A stretch of DNA of 55,120 bases from Pseudonocardiales bacterium (GTDB lineage Bacteria; Actinomycetota; Actinomycetes; Mycobacteriales; Pseudonocardiaceae): assembly GCA_003244245.1 (NCBI GenBank), contig QHBY01000566.1, forward strand, positions 1 through 55,120, written 5' to 3'. Of this stretch, positions 27,841 to 35,892 are shown piece by piece. Under the pieces are notes generated by a model that worked only from the letters and a program-made list of their open reading frames with translations, did not search any database and was not told where the DNA came from. Position 1 is the stretch's first letter, and every line of letters starts with the position of its first letter. The position numbers and the translations under genes were made by a program.

Positions 27841-28016
27841 GGTGCCACGGCGGATTTCGATCGCTCACTGTGGCCATCGAACTCACGCTGTGTAGCACCC
27901 GCGCACCTGCTTCACCTGGTCGCGGCGACCGCAACGCCCAAGTCCGCCGCGCCAGGTTGTTGATCGTCGCAGGGTCCCGGGCCTACCCTTGATCAGACCA
28001 CGAAAGGACTCTTGCG

Positions 28017-28628
28017 ATGAAGCGTGTCTTCACCGCGGCCGGGTTGGGCGTGGCCGCCTTGCTTACCGCTGCCGCTTGCGGCAGCGCTCCGACCGGCACC
28101 CAACCCGCCGCTGGAGCCCCGCCGCCGGCGACCAGCACGGCCAGCGTGCACAACACTGCCGACGTCGCATTCGCCCAGCTGATGGTTCCCCACCACCACC
28201 AGGCCATCACCATGGCGGAGCTGGCGCCGACCCGGACGGACAACCCCAAGGTCCGCGACCTCGTTACCCAGATCAAGAACGACCAAGGTCCCGAGATCGC
28301 GACCATGACCAGCTGGCTGCAGGCCTGGCATGCCCCACCGGCGAAGAACGACCCCGGCGAGAGCTCCGCTATGGGCGGGATGGACCGCGCGGCGATGGTC
28401 GGCATGATCAGCAAACAGCAGATGAGCCAACTGGTCAGCAGCAGCGGACCGGCCTTCGACCGGCTGTTCCTTCAGATTATGATCGCCCATCACCAGGGCG
28501 CCCTGCAGATGGCTACCACCGAGCTGGCCACCGGCCGCAATCCCGACGCCAAGGATCTGGCCACCTCTATCCAACGCAGCCAAACCGCGCAGATCGCCGC
28601 GATGCGCAAGGCATTCGCCGGTAGCTGA
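28017..28628 (+). CDS. DUF305 lipoprotein
   Basis: 203-residue exported protein. The signal VFTAAGLGVAALLTAAAC has lipobox TAAAC, followed by a Pro/Ala linker. DUF305 comprises two helical repeats: the first with FAQLMVPHHHQAITMAELA, the second with FLQIMIAHHQGALQMATTEL. The repeated M-x-x-HH and Met-rich helices are thought to bind copper or another metal, as in CopM. The RBS AAAGGA precedes ATG 28017. It is divergent from the Holin-X gene across 176 bases. It fits the other metal-related genes in the window (RND pumps, CopC-CopD) but is not linked to them. Confidence 0.9.
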   Translation: MKRVFTAAGLGVAALLTAAACGSAPTGTQPAAGAPPPATSTASVHNTADVAFAQLMVPHHHQAITMAELAPTRTDNPKVRDLVTQIKNDQGPEIATMTSWLQAWHAPPAKNDPGESSAMGGMDRAAMVGMISKQQMSQLVSSSGPAFDRLFLQIMIAHHQGALQMATTELATGRNPDAKDLATSIQRSQTAQIAAMRKAFAGS

Positions 28629-28634
28629 GCCGGA

Positions 28635-29571
28635 TCAGTGCCGGGCGCTACCGGCCGCTCGATGTGAGTTGACCTCGCGATCCCCCACGCCATTGGTCAG
28701 CCGCTCCGCGGCGGCGATGACCTCGGCTGTGGTGATGCGGAGCAGACCCGGGTCGGGCTGGTCTGAGAAGGTGTCGCCGGTGCTGCCGGCCCACAGCACG
28801 ATATGCTGCGGACGCTGTGGGGGCGGGCCCCAGTGCTGCGGGGACACCGGACCGAAAAGCACGACCGACGGCGTGCCGTAGGCGGTGGCAAGGTGGGCGA
28901 TGCCGGTATCACCACACACGACCAGCGACGCGTCGGCGACCATGGCGGAGAGCTGGGACAGCGTGGTGCGGCTGGCGAGCACCGCGTCGTCGGGCAAGCC
29001 GGCCGTGGTGGCCACATAGCTGGCGAGAGGTCGCTCGGCCGCACTGCCGGTTACCACAACCCGCAGGCCGCCCCCCGGCCAGCCGACGAGCGACTGCCGC
29101 ATACCGGTCGACGGGCCAATGCCGGGCGGTGAACGCGCAGCCGGGGTGCACGATGACCGCTCCCGGTACTGGACTCGGCGCCTGGGGGTGGGCCAGCGCC
29201 AGGTCAGCCGGATCGGTGGGAATTCCGAAGTACCCCAACAGCCGGCATCACCGGCGCACCTCATGCAGATCGCCGTCCCAGACCGGGCCGTGGTTCCCGT
29301 AGCTGATCAGGATGCACGGCTGCAGCGCGCTCAGGGCGACGGTGCTCTGCGGTCCCCGCCCGTGCAGATTCACCGCGACGGCCGGCGGCGGCTCCCGCCA
29401 GGCGAGCGCACCCAGCTGCGCGGTAGGTAGCAGATCGTCCACGGCTCCGGTCAGCATCGCCACCTCGCGCAGCGGTGCAGGGGCGGCGAGCATCAAGCGG
29501 TGATCAGGGTACGCGGATCGCAGGCCGCGCAGCGCCGGCACCGCGGTCAGCAGGTCGCGCGTACCTCGCAT
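28635..29571 (-). pseudogene. Glycosyltransferase family 9 (heptosyltransferase-like), broken
   Basis: The N-terminal part (29571 downward) reads RDLLTAVPALRGLRSAYPDH and ends GDLHEVRR at a TGA. Beyond it the same frame continues sensibly as CRLLGYFGIPTDPADLALA, so the stop has replaced a Trp codon (RRWCRLLG expected). At ~29075 a run of six G (minus strand) carries one extra base, and the sequence continues in a new frame as GGGLRVVVTGSAAERPL, VCGDTGIAHLATAYGTPSV and LFGPVSPQHWG. The latter are GT9 donor-site motifs. The first ~10 residues are also missing, replaced by an SDR fragment. Nonfunctional unless the base calls are wrong. Confidence 0.82.
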
Positions 29572-29996
29572 CCGGGCGGTTGGCGCAGCGCGTGGATCAC
29601 CGCCGCCGCCACGTCCCGCAGCCGGTTGAGCTTGGCGTCCGGCGGTGGCTTGTACTGCTCGACGCGGTCATCGAAGAACGCGGTGTGCATGCCGCCGGGG
29701 ATCAGCAGCGTCACCCCTATCCGCCCGGCGGTCTCGGCGGCCAGTGCGCGGGTGAAACCGATCACGCCGAACTTGGCGGCGCAGTAGGCCGTCGCATCGG
29801 GACAGACCCGCAGGCCCAGAGTGGACGAGCAGGTCACCACCGTTCCCCGGGACCGCTCGAGGTGCGGCAGCGCGGCCCGCACCACCCGGGCGGTACCCAG
29901 GAGGTTCACCGCAACCACCCGCTCCCACTCGTCAGCGGGCACCTCGCCGAAAGGACCGCAGGAGTCGATCCCGGCGGCGGTGAATACCGCCTGCAG
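29549..29996 (-). pseudogene. Short-chain dehydrogenase/reductase fragment
   Basis: An SDR core without its NAD-binding N terminus: AVFTAAGIDSCGPFGEV, VVAVNLLGTARVVRAALP, the VVTCSSTLG serine and AYCAAKFGVIGFTRALAAE with the Tyr-x-x-x-Lys pair, then PGGMHTAFFDD. It begins abruptly at ~29996 where the upstream sequence is a heptose adenylyltransferase tail. It ends at ~29560 fused to the GT9 start (GCEVR followed by a foreign C-terminal ATC and stop). Both ends look like deletion junctions. An SDR between hldE-like and GT9 genes is a recurring arrangement in actinobacterial glycan loci. Confidence 0.8.
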
Positions 29997-31561
29997 CTGG
30001 TTGCCGGCGGCTGCCACCAGGGGATGATCACGATCTGTCCACCGTGCCGGTGGACCACCGGCGCCTCGGGAAGGTCGCTGACGGTGTAGTCCTCACCCTT
30101 GACCCATACGTCGGGCCGCAGCGTCTCGAGCAGCGCCGCAGGGGTGTCCTCGTCAAACAGGATCATCGCGTCGACCGGCTCCAGCGCCTCGAGCAGCGCG
30201 ATCCGGTCGGCTGCGGGCATGATCGGCCGGCTGGGGCCGTTGCTGGCGGCGCACCGACTCGTCGGAGTTGACGCACACCACCAGGGCGTCACGACGACGT
30301 ATCCGCGCCACCATGTTCCACTTGCGGGCAGCCCCCCCCGCCGGTGGGTGCGGGGATCCTGGAACACTGACGCTGCGCCGCCATTGGCGACGAACTGCGA
30401 CGCGGCGTGGACCGCGGCCACCACGGCGACGCCGACGAAGCTGTCGTAGCGCGAGCGCGTGCGAGTCGCCGCGGCTGAGCCGATTGCGGCCAGCCTGGCC
30501 GGATCGGCGAGCAACTCGCGCAGCCGCTGCGCCAGCGCGGCGGGGTCGCGGGGCGGCACCAGCGCGCCGGTGCGGCCGTCCAGCACGGTGTCGAGGTGCC
30601 CGCCCACTGCGGAGGCGACTACCGGCACGCCGCAGGCCATAGCCTCCAGCGGTACCATCCCGAACGGTTCGTACCACGGCACGCTGACCACCACGTCCGC
30701 CGAACGCAGCAGCGCAGGAATGTCGGCTCGGGCGATCTGGCCGACGAGATGCACCCGATCGCGCACCTCGCAGGCCTGCGCGATCGCTGCCAACCTCGCC
30801 AGCTCCGCATCGGCGATCGCGTCCCCACCGCCTGCGATGACCAGTTCCGCGCTGGGCACCTCGGCCGGCGCGCGAATAGTGGTCTCGACGCCTTTGCGTT
30901 CGACGAGCCGCCCGAGGGACAGGATGCGATGCCGGCCGTTGCGCGCCGCGCGCGGTCCTTTCGGGGTGAACCGGTCGAGGTCCACACCACAGGGCACGAT
31001 GGCGACTCGCTGCGCCGGCACAGCCAGGGTGGCGAGTTCGGTCGCCTCGTCTGAGCAGGTCGCCACGACCAGCGCCGCGTCGTGCGCCAATCGGGTCTCC
31101 AACCGTAATCGGGATGGCGGGCTCGGGTCTGCCGCACCCTGGTGTCGCCGCTTGACGGTGCCCAGAGCGTGGAAGGTCTGCAGCACGGGAATACCGGAGG
31201 TGCGGGCGCCGCGGTGAGCCGCAAGACCACTCATCCAGAAGTGCGCGTGCGCGATGTCCGGCGGCTCCGTCAGCCATCGCTGCGCAAGGTGATCGCCGAA
31301 CTCGGCCATGTAAGGCAATAACACGTCTTTGGCCAGGCTGCTGGCGGGTCCGGCGGGTACGTGCTCGACGGTCACCCCCGGGCCCGCCCGGAGCCGATCG
31401 GGCAGCCCGGGATCGTCGCGCCGGGTGTATACGGTGATGTGGTGCCCACGCTCGCCCAACGCCCGCGCGAGCTCCGCAACGTGCACGTTCTGGCCACCCG
31501 AGTCGGCCCCATGAATCACCGCGAGCGGGCTTGCGTGCTCGGAGACCATGTCGATTCTCAT
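29906..31561 (-). CDS. Family 4 glycosyltransferase fused in frame to a heptose-phosphate adenylyltransferase remnant
   Basis: ATG 31561 overlaps the stop of the upstream glycosyltransferase. Residues 1-~395 are a GT-B glycosyltransferase: GGQNVHVAELARALGERGH, the SLGRLVERKGVETTI start of the C-terminal domain and WYEPFGMVPLEAMACGVPVV with the donor-binding Glu motif. The normal end is passed without a stop. After ~35 poorly structured residues the frame enters an RfaE2/HldE-C segment (PAADRIALLEALEPVDAMILFDEDTP, RPDVWVKGEDY). It finally runs into an out-of-frame SDR piece before stopping at 29906. The GT4 domain may still work; the fusion is probably a deletion product. Confidence 0.75.
   Translation of the reverse strand: MRIDMVSEHASPLAVIHGADSGGQNVHVAELARALGERGHHITVYTRRDDPGLPDRLRAGPGVTVEHVPAGPASSLAKDVLLPYMAEFGDHLAQRWLTEPPDIAHAHFWMSGLAAHRGARTSGIPVLQTFHALGTVKRRHQGAADPSPPSRLRLETRLAHDAALVVATCSDEATELATLAVPAQRVAIVPCGVDLDRFTPKGPRAARNGRHRILSLGRLVERKGVETTIRAPAEVPSAELVIAGGGDAIADAELARLAAIAQACEVRDRVHLVGQIARADIPALLRSADVVVSVPWYEPFGMVPLEAMACGVPVVASAVGGHLDTVLDGRTGALVPPRDPAALAQRLRELLADPARLAAIGSAAATRTRSRYDSFVGVAVVAAVHAASQFVANGGAASVFQDPRTHRRGGLPASGTWWRGYVVVTPWWCASTPTSRCAASNGPSRPIMPAADRIALLEALEPVDAMILFDEDTPAALLETLRPDVWVKGEDYTVSDLPEAPVVHRHGGQIVIIPWWQPPATSCRRYSPPPGSTPAVLSARCPLTSGSGWLR
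30021..30310 (-). pseudogene. D-glycero-D-manno-heptose 1-phosphate adenylyltransferase remnant (RfaE2/HldE C-terminal type)
   Basis: DALVVCVNSDESVRR appears in one minus frame near 30290-30250, then a frameshift leads to PSRPIMPAADRIALLEALEP and LRPDVWVKGEDYTVSDLPEA in the frame of the upstream GT4. These are the middle and end of a nucleotidyltransferase that activates heptose phosphates. The N-terminal GxFDxxHxGH catalytic segment is missing. The 3' end stops at HRHGGQIVIIPW and is joined to the SDR fragment. Nonfunctional. Confidence 0.75.
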
Positions 31562-32350
31562 CGGCGCATCTCCTTCAGCAGCTGCTCCCAATCCGTCAGG
31601 AACCGGTCCATTGAGTACCTGGCGCGGGCCGCGGCCCGGGCGGCTGTCCCACCCGGCGGGCGTAGTCGGGATCGCTGAGGAAGGAGCGCAAACGCCTCGA
31701 TGAGCACCTCGACCCGGGTGGACACCACACCGGCCTGCGGAGGTACCGCCTCCACCACCTCGGTGGTGGCCAGCGCGACCACCGGCATGCCCAGGTGCAT
31801 CGCTTCGAGCAGGGACAGGCCCAACGAGGTCCAACGGATGGGATGCAGGTAAACCCGGCGCCGAGCTAGCTCAGCGAACAGCTGCGCTTGCGGGAGGTGC
31901 TCGAACGTCCTGATCGAACCCGGACCGTCAACTGCGCTATCCCTCCCGAGCTCAACAGCAGAGCTGTCCCGGGCCGGGCGCACAGCTCTGCTGTTGAGCT
32001 CGGGAGACACAGAGCTCGCCAGCTCCGAGACCACCATGCCGAAGACGTCCAGGGGTGCTTGAGCGGCGAAGCGGGATAGCAGGTCGGTGCCGGTAACCCG
32101 GCTCCGGCGGACCGGTTCGTTGATCACGACGGCAGCGCGGTCGAGCTCCCCGGTGTAGCGGTGCCCGGGGTCCGGGATGCCGTGCTCGATCACCACGGTC
32201 GGCGCCCGGCCGGAGTCCCAGAACAGCTCGTTGAACGGCGTGACGTGCACGACCGGGATGTCGGACCGGTCGGCCATGGGATGGCGGGTGTAGGGCACAT
32301 CGCCGCGCGGGGCGTTGTGCTCCACATACACCGCACTTGAGAGATCGGTA
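31558..32350 (-). pseudogene. Glycosyltransferase, N-terminally truncated and carrying a palindromic insertion
   Basis: From about 32345 the frame reads VYVEHNAPRGDVPYTRHPMAD, HVTPFNELFWDSG, VVINEPVRRSRVTGTDLL and, after an interruption, ELARRRVYLHPIRWTSLGLSLLEAMHLGMPVVALATTEVVE, a typical GT-B donor-binding half. Upstream of ~32345 the reading (track start 32574) has no protein character, so the N-terminal ~70-80 residues are lost. Residues SPELNSRAVRPARDSSAVELGR are encoded by a 64-base palindrome and split the family sequence in frame. The stop overlaps the next gene's ATG. The locus was once an operon of glycan genes. Confidence 0.72.
31943..32006. repeat. 64-bp palindrome with perfect 25-bp arms inside a glycosyltransferase gene
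   Basis: The left arm begins CTCCCGAGCTCAACAGCA and ends GAGCTGT at 31967. The right arm (31982-32006) is its exact reverse complement. The 14-base loop is CCCGGGCCGGGCGC. Because 25-bp perfect arms are far beyond chance, this is an inserted element. It adds ~21 codons without breaking the frame, and both strands encode similar peptides (PELNSRAV, SSAVELGR). Confidence 0.95.
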
Positions 32351-32598
32351 CGCCCGAGGTGATCCAGTCCGTGATGACCCCGGCCCGGGCGTCGTGGCAG
32401 CGCTGAGCTGGTAAAGCTCCAGCGTCTAGCAGGCCCCACCGAGCGGCACCACACCGCTGCCAGCGCACCGGCGGCCACGCCGTCGCCCGACGATGGTCGC
32501 CGCGCGGGTGCCGGCGACCGGTGCCCGCGGTGGTGGGTGGCGGTGTGGTGATACTCATCGCGCGCCGCGGACATCGACGTGGTCGACCATCGGAACCC

Positions 32599-32955
32599 CT
32601 AGCCGCGCGACGGCTGGATGCTCAAGGTGGTGTCCAGCCCGGTGATCGCCAGGACGCGGCGAGCCATGCGGGTGGGCCGAGTCAGCACCAGCCGGCCACC
32701 GACCGCTCCCAGGGCCTCGTCGGCGCGCAGGAACACGGTCAACCCGGCGGCGCTGAGAAACTCCAACCCCGACACGTCCACCGTGATCTGGTGGTGACCG
32801 GCACCACGCAGCCGATCAAGGACCTGTTCCAGCCCAGCAGCGGTACTCAGGTCCAGCTCACCATGCAGCACCAAACAACTGCGGGCAGCGTCGGTGAAGA
32901 CCGTGACATCGAAACACGCCACCTGGCCGGTGTCGGGGCTGATCGCGTGACACAT
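32599..32955 (-). CDS. STAS-domain anti-sigma factor antagonist
   Basis: 118-residue protein with one STAS domain. FDVTVFTDAARSCLVLHGELDLSTAAGLEQVLD is the first half. ITVDVSGLEFLSAAGLTVFLRADEAL carries the Ser of the conserved SxxG phosphorylation loop (FLSAAGL). Such proteins bind kinase/anti-sigma factors when unphosphorylated and so free the sigma factor. ATG 32955 follows GGGAGG at good distance; the track start at 33267 runs through unrelated low-GC sequence. It is divergent from the SigF-type cluster, which gives it a plausible partner sigma factor 1.2 kb away. No RsbW-type kinase is adjacent, but a MEDS-HATPase gene lies at 37702. Confidence 0.87.
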   Translation of the reverse strand: MCHAISPDTGQVACFDVTVFTDAARSCLVLHGELDLSTAAGLEQVLDRLRGAGHHQITVDVSGLEFLSAAGLTVFLRADEALGAVGGRLVLTRPTRMARRVLAITGLDTTLSIQPSRG

Positions 32956-33159
32956 CCGCACGCCTCCCGGGGTCTGGGGAGACCCGGGCCGCTGCAGTGC
33001 GCAGTGTCGGTCGCTGACCACAACTGGCCGGGCATAGCGGTCTGGACGGCTGATGTCCAACCACGTCCGAACATACCCCTCACCGCGCGATGCCGGCAGT
33101 CTCCGACCGAGGGAAACCCTCACAAGGCCACCGCTCGGCGCGAGCTGGCGGGTCGTCGC

Positions 33160-33440
33160 CGCATGACCTTTGGGTGTAACGAACGAATCGGCTGGGAAAG
33201 GTATTATAGAAAGCAAGCACGAACTGCCTCCGTTACTGAAGGCTACGTCATATCTACTGACGGTCATCGTTTAGCCGGATCATCGAAGGTCGCTAACTGC
33301 GCGGCTTTCAGATGTTTTGCGCACAACCTTTCTTGCTTGCCAAGCGCCCAAACGATTGAAAAGCTGCTCGCTTCAGACAACCGTGTTCCTCGATCCAAAT
33401 GTGATCCGAATCACGCCCATCGACCGTTTGACGCTCTAGC
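33160..33440. other. Low-GC intergenic island (~50% GC)
   Basis: Counts over 33181-33420 give 47-52% GC per 60 bases, against roughly 70% in neighbouring genes. It lies between the divergent STAS gene and the SigF-type cluster. One plus frame is open throughout and in line with the next gene, but its residues resemble no family and the accepted start of that gene is downstream. AT-rich steps such as GTATTATAG and TGTAACGA could be promoter elements. A small RNA or an imported segment are alternatives. Confidence 0.55.
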
Positions 33441-33531
33441 GATCGGTCTATTCCAAGGCACTTGCCGCGTCCGGCCGCCGCCGGACGTCGCTTCGGGTCT
33501 GTCCACCCCGCCAGCGGAAGGATCGAGCCCT

Positions 33532-34140
33532 ATGAGCTGGATCGACTGGAGTCCAGACGGGCTGCCGATGCTGGCTCGAGGTGGCCACCGCAGCCCGGAG
33601 CAGGGCGCGTGCCTGATGGAGTACGTGTCAGTACTCGCCGGAGCCCGGTTCAGCGACCATCCCGGGTGTACCCATCCGGCCCTGGCCCAACTGGCCCGCG
33701 TGGTCAACGACGAGATCATCGATCCTGCCGCCCGGTCCCGGCTGGCGGTGCTGGCTCCCGATCTTATCGGCACCCGGTGCCGGGATCCACGCATCACGCT
33801 CACGGTGATGGCGTGCTGCCTGCGGGCCGCTGTTGCGGCGCGCCCACACGGCCGTGACGTGCCGCAGGCCTTAGAACGTATCGAAGCCAAGCTGAACCGG
33901 CTGGAGGCTCAGCAGGGCCGCCGGTGGGCCCGCTTGCGCAACGTGGGGCGGGGACCTGGGGCTCTTTCGGTCATCTCCACGCTCCGCGTCGTGTTGAGAC
34001 ATACTCACCGATTCTGCGGACCCGGCCACGATGAGCAACTCTGCGAGCTGCTTGAGCGCGCGGTCGCGGATTGCCGCAGCCTGCTCGCCCAGCGCCCGGG
34101 CCGACCCGCCCACCAGCAGCCCCAGTCCGCAGTACGTTGA
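33532..34140 (+). CDS. Conserved actinobacterial protein of unknown function
   Basis: 202-residue soluble protein. It begins MSWIDWSPDGLPMLARGGHRSPEQ, followed by GACLMEYVSVLAGARFSDHP and CTHPALAQLARVVND, a pattern familiar from uncharacterised actinobacterial proteins. The rest is helical (APDLIGTRCRDPRITLTVMACCLRAA) with a coiled-coil-like ERIEAKLNRLEAQQ and a variable C terminus. ATG 33532 has GGAAGGA upstream, so the longer track ORF was rejected. It is followed 51 bases later by a SigF/SigB-type sigma gene and is probably cotranscribed with it, suggesting a part in stress regulation. No catalytic motif was recognised. Confidence 0.75.
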   Translation: MSWIDWSPDGLPMLARGGHRSPEQGACLMEYVSVLAGARFSDHPGCTHPALAQLARVVNDEIIDPAARSRLAVLAPDLIGTRCRDPRITLTVMACCLRAAVAARPHGRDVPQALERIEAKLNRLEAQQGRRWARLRNVGRGPGALSVISTLRVVLRHTHRFCGPGHDEQLCELLERAVADCRSLLAQRPGRPAHQQPQSAVR

Positions 34141-34191
34141 GATCGGGCATTCTGCTCGTCAGGGGATCACCGGCTGGGGGGCGCGCTGCTG

Positions 34192-35001
34192 ATGACCGAG
34201 ACCACCACAGCAGCCCTTACCGCGTCAGCCGGCACCCCACCCGGCGGGTATGCGCATCTGATCCCGATGCAGCGCCGCTATGCCGAGCTTGCTGCCGACG
34301 ATCCTGACCGGCGACGCCAGCGCGAGCAATTGATCAGCGGTTATCTCCCGGTGGCCGAGCACATCGCGCGCCGCTTCGCCGGCCGCGGTGAGCCGCTGGA
34401 TGACCTGATCCAGGTAGCCACCCTGGGACTGATCAATGCCGTGGACCGCTTCGAACCGGCCCGCGGCTCGCATTTCCTGTCGTTCGCGGTACCAACGATC
34501 ACCGGCGAGGTACGCCGGCACTTCCGCGACCACGGCTGGTCGACGCGGGTGCCCCGGCGGCTGAAGGATCTGCATATCGCCATCAGACGCACGCTGGCGG
34601 AGCTGTCCCAGCAGCTCGGCCGGGCACCGAGACCCAGCGAGATCGCTGATCGGCTGGGATTGCCGGTCTCGGAGGTGATCGAAGGCCTGCAGGCTGGGGA
34701 ATCCTACCGGAGCTCGTCTCTGGATGAGATGCTCGGCGCCGGGGACGGCGCCGCGACTTTGGGTGAGTTCATCGGCGGCTTGGACGAGGAGCTGGCTTTG
34801 ATCGACGACCGGGAGGCGCTGCGCCCACTGCTGGCCGGGCTCGCCCCCCGGGAGCAGACGATCCTGGTGCTGCGGTTCTTCCACCAACTGACCCAGACTC
34901 AAATCGCCGAGCAGGTCGGCATCTCGCAGATGCACGTATCGCGGGTACTACGCCAAACACTGACCTCCCTTCAGCAGCGCATGTCCAGCGCGGGCGAGTA
35001 G
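34192..35001 (+). CDS. sigF: SigB/SigF/SigG-type alternative sigma factor
   Basis: 269-residue sigma factor with regions 2, 3 and 4. Region 2: ISGYLPVAEHIARRFAGRGEPLDDLIQVATLGLINAV and SFAVPTITGEVRRHFRDHGWSTRVPR. Region 3: RTLAELSQQLGRAPRPSEIADRLGL. Region 4: LAPREQTILVLRFFHQLTQTQIAEQVGISQMHVSRVLRQTL. The GEVRRHFRDHGWSTRVPRR block is diagnostic for the stress/sporulation group. In actinobacteria these factors run general stress responses and are held by anti-sigma kinases released by STAS antagonists; a STAS gene is nearby. ATG 34192 is the natural start. A GTG 8 bases after the stop begins the next gene. Symbol given by family resemblance. Confidence 0.9.
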   Translation: MTETTTAALTASAGTPPGGYAHLIPMQRRYAELAADDPDRRRQREQLISGYLPVAEHIARRFAGRGEPLDDLIQVATLGLINAVDRFEPARGSHFLSFAVPTITGEVRRHFRDHGWSTRVPRRLKDLHIAIRRTLAELSQQLGRAPRPSEIADRLGLPVSEVIEGLQAGESYRSSSLDEMLGAGDGAATLGEFIGGLDEELALIDDREALRPLLAGLAPREQTILVLRFFHQLTQTQIAEQVGISQMHVSRVLRQTLTSLQQRMSSAGE

Positions 35002-35009
35002 CACTATCC

Positions 35010-35819
35010 GTGGAATACCAGCAGATCAGCATCAGTCACCCCGCAGTCAAGGATGTCTTGGCGATCCAGAACAACACCGCCCCAAACCGGTTCGGCTTGT
35101 TCGTTGCCGAGGGGCTGTGGGCCGCCAAGGTCGCCCTCGACACAGGCTTGCGGGTGGACACCTTCTACTGGTGTCAAGAACTCGCTCATTCCGACGAAGC
35201 CGGCAAGCGCGCTTATGAGTTGGCCGACCGGGCACGGCGCACGTTCCAGGTATCAGAAAAGACCCTGACGCGCATGGCCGAGCGCGGCAACCCTGACGGC
35301 ATCGTGGCCACCGTCGAGATGCCGCACTGGCAACCGGACGCTATCGAGTTCGGAAACTCCGCGCTGGTACTCGTCACGGATGGGATCGAAATCCCGGGCA
35401 ACCTGGGGACGCTGATCCGGACGCTGGACGCCTGCAAAGCGGACCTATTGATCTTGACGAACCGGCGTACCCGGATGTCACATCCCAAGGTCCTGCGGGC
35501 CAGCCAGGGTATGTCGGTACGCGTGCCGCACATCGAGTTCGAGGACACCGGCGAGGCGATTTCCTGGTTGCAGAAGAAACAGTTCACGGTGTATCTGGCC
35601 GATACCGATGAGAGCGTGAATTATCGCCACCTCGACTACGCAGGGCGAACGGCCCTGGTCGTCGGAAGTGAACGGTACGGCATCACAAAATCCTGGTACC
35701 AGCACAGTTTCAAGCGAGTGGGTGTTCCCATGTTGGGCTATGCGGACAGCCTCAACGTGTCAGTCTCGGCGTCAGTCCTGCTCTACGAAGCCCGCGCCCA
35801 CCAGGACGGCTGGGCGTGA
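35010..35819 (+). CDS. SpoU/TrmH-family RNA 2'-O-methyltransferase, Tsr-like
   Basis: 269-residue methyltransferase. An N-terminal RNA-binding domain of ~105 residues is followed by a SPOUT trefoil-knot domain. Motifs are LVTDGIEIPGNLGTLIRTLDAC (motif 1, Asn-x-Gly), ALVVGSERYGI (motif 2) and MLGYADSLNVSVSASVLLYEA (motif 3). Length and layout match the thiostrepton/nosiheptide-resistance enzymes that methylate 23S rRNA, although housekeeping TrmH-like enzymes cannot be excluded. GTG 35010 is eight bases after the sigma gene stop. Its codons are somewhat less GC-rich than the neighbours, a weak hint of transfer. A strong inverted repeat begins at its stop codon. Confidence 0.83.
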   Translation: MEYQQISISHPAVKDVLAIQNNTAPNRFGLFVAEGLWAAKVALDTGLRVDTFYWCQELAHSDEAGKRAYELADRARRTFQVSEKTLTRMAERGNPDGIVATVEMPHWQPDAIEFGNSALVLVTDGIEIPGNLGTLIRTLDACKADLLILTNRRTRMSHPKVLRASQGMSVRVPHIEFEDTGEAISWLQKKQFTVYLADTDESVNYRHLDYAGRTALVVGSERYGITKSWYQHSFKRVGVPMLGYADSLNVSVSASVLLYEARAHQDGWA

Positions 35820-35869
35820 ACTCGACGCGACCGACATTCTGCCTCGGAAAACGTCGGTCGCGTCGAGTT
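35819..35869. terminator. Perfect 17-bp inverted repeat between convergent genes
   Basis: The arm AACTCGACGCGACCGAC (35819-35835) is exactly complementary to GTCGGTCGCGTCGAGTT (35853-35869), with a 17-base loop. It starts at the last base of the methyltransferase stop and lies 23 bases before the CsbD stop. It could therefore terminate transcription from both sides. No T-run follows, as usual in high-GC actinobacteria. The large loop also permits an inserted palindromic repeat as origin. Confidence 0.8.
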
Positions 35870-35892
35870 GACATACCTCACCGGCAGCGAGA

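Noticed and set aside
32349-32574. N-terminal extension of the glycosyltransferase ORF from 32574
   Set aside because: The residues have no resemblance to a glycosyltransferase start. The conserved sequence begins at ~32345, so the upstream part is read-through of non-coding DNA.
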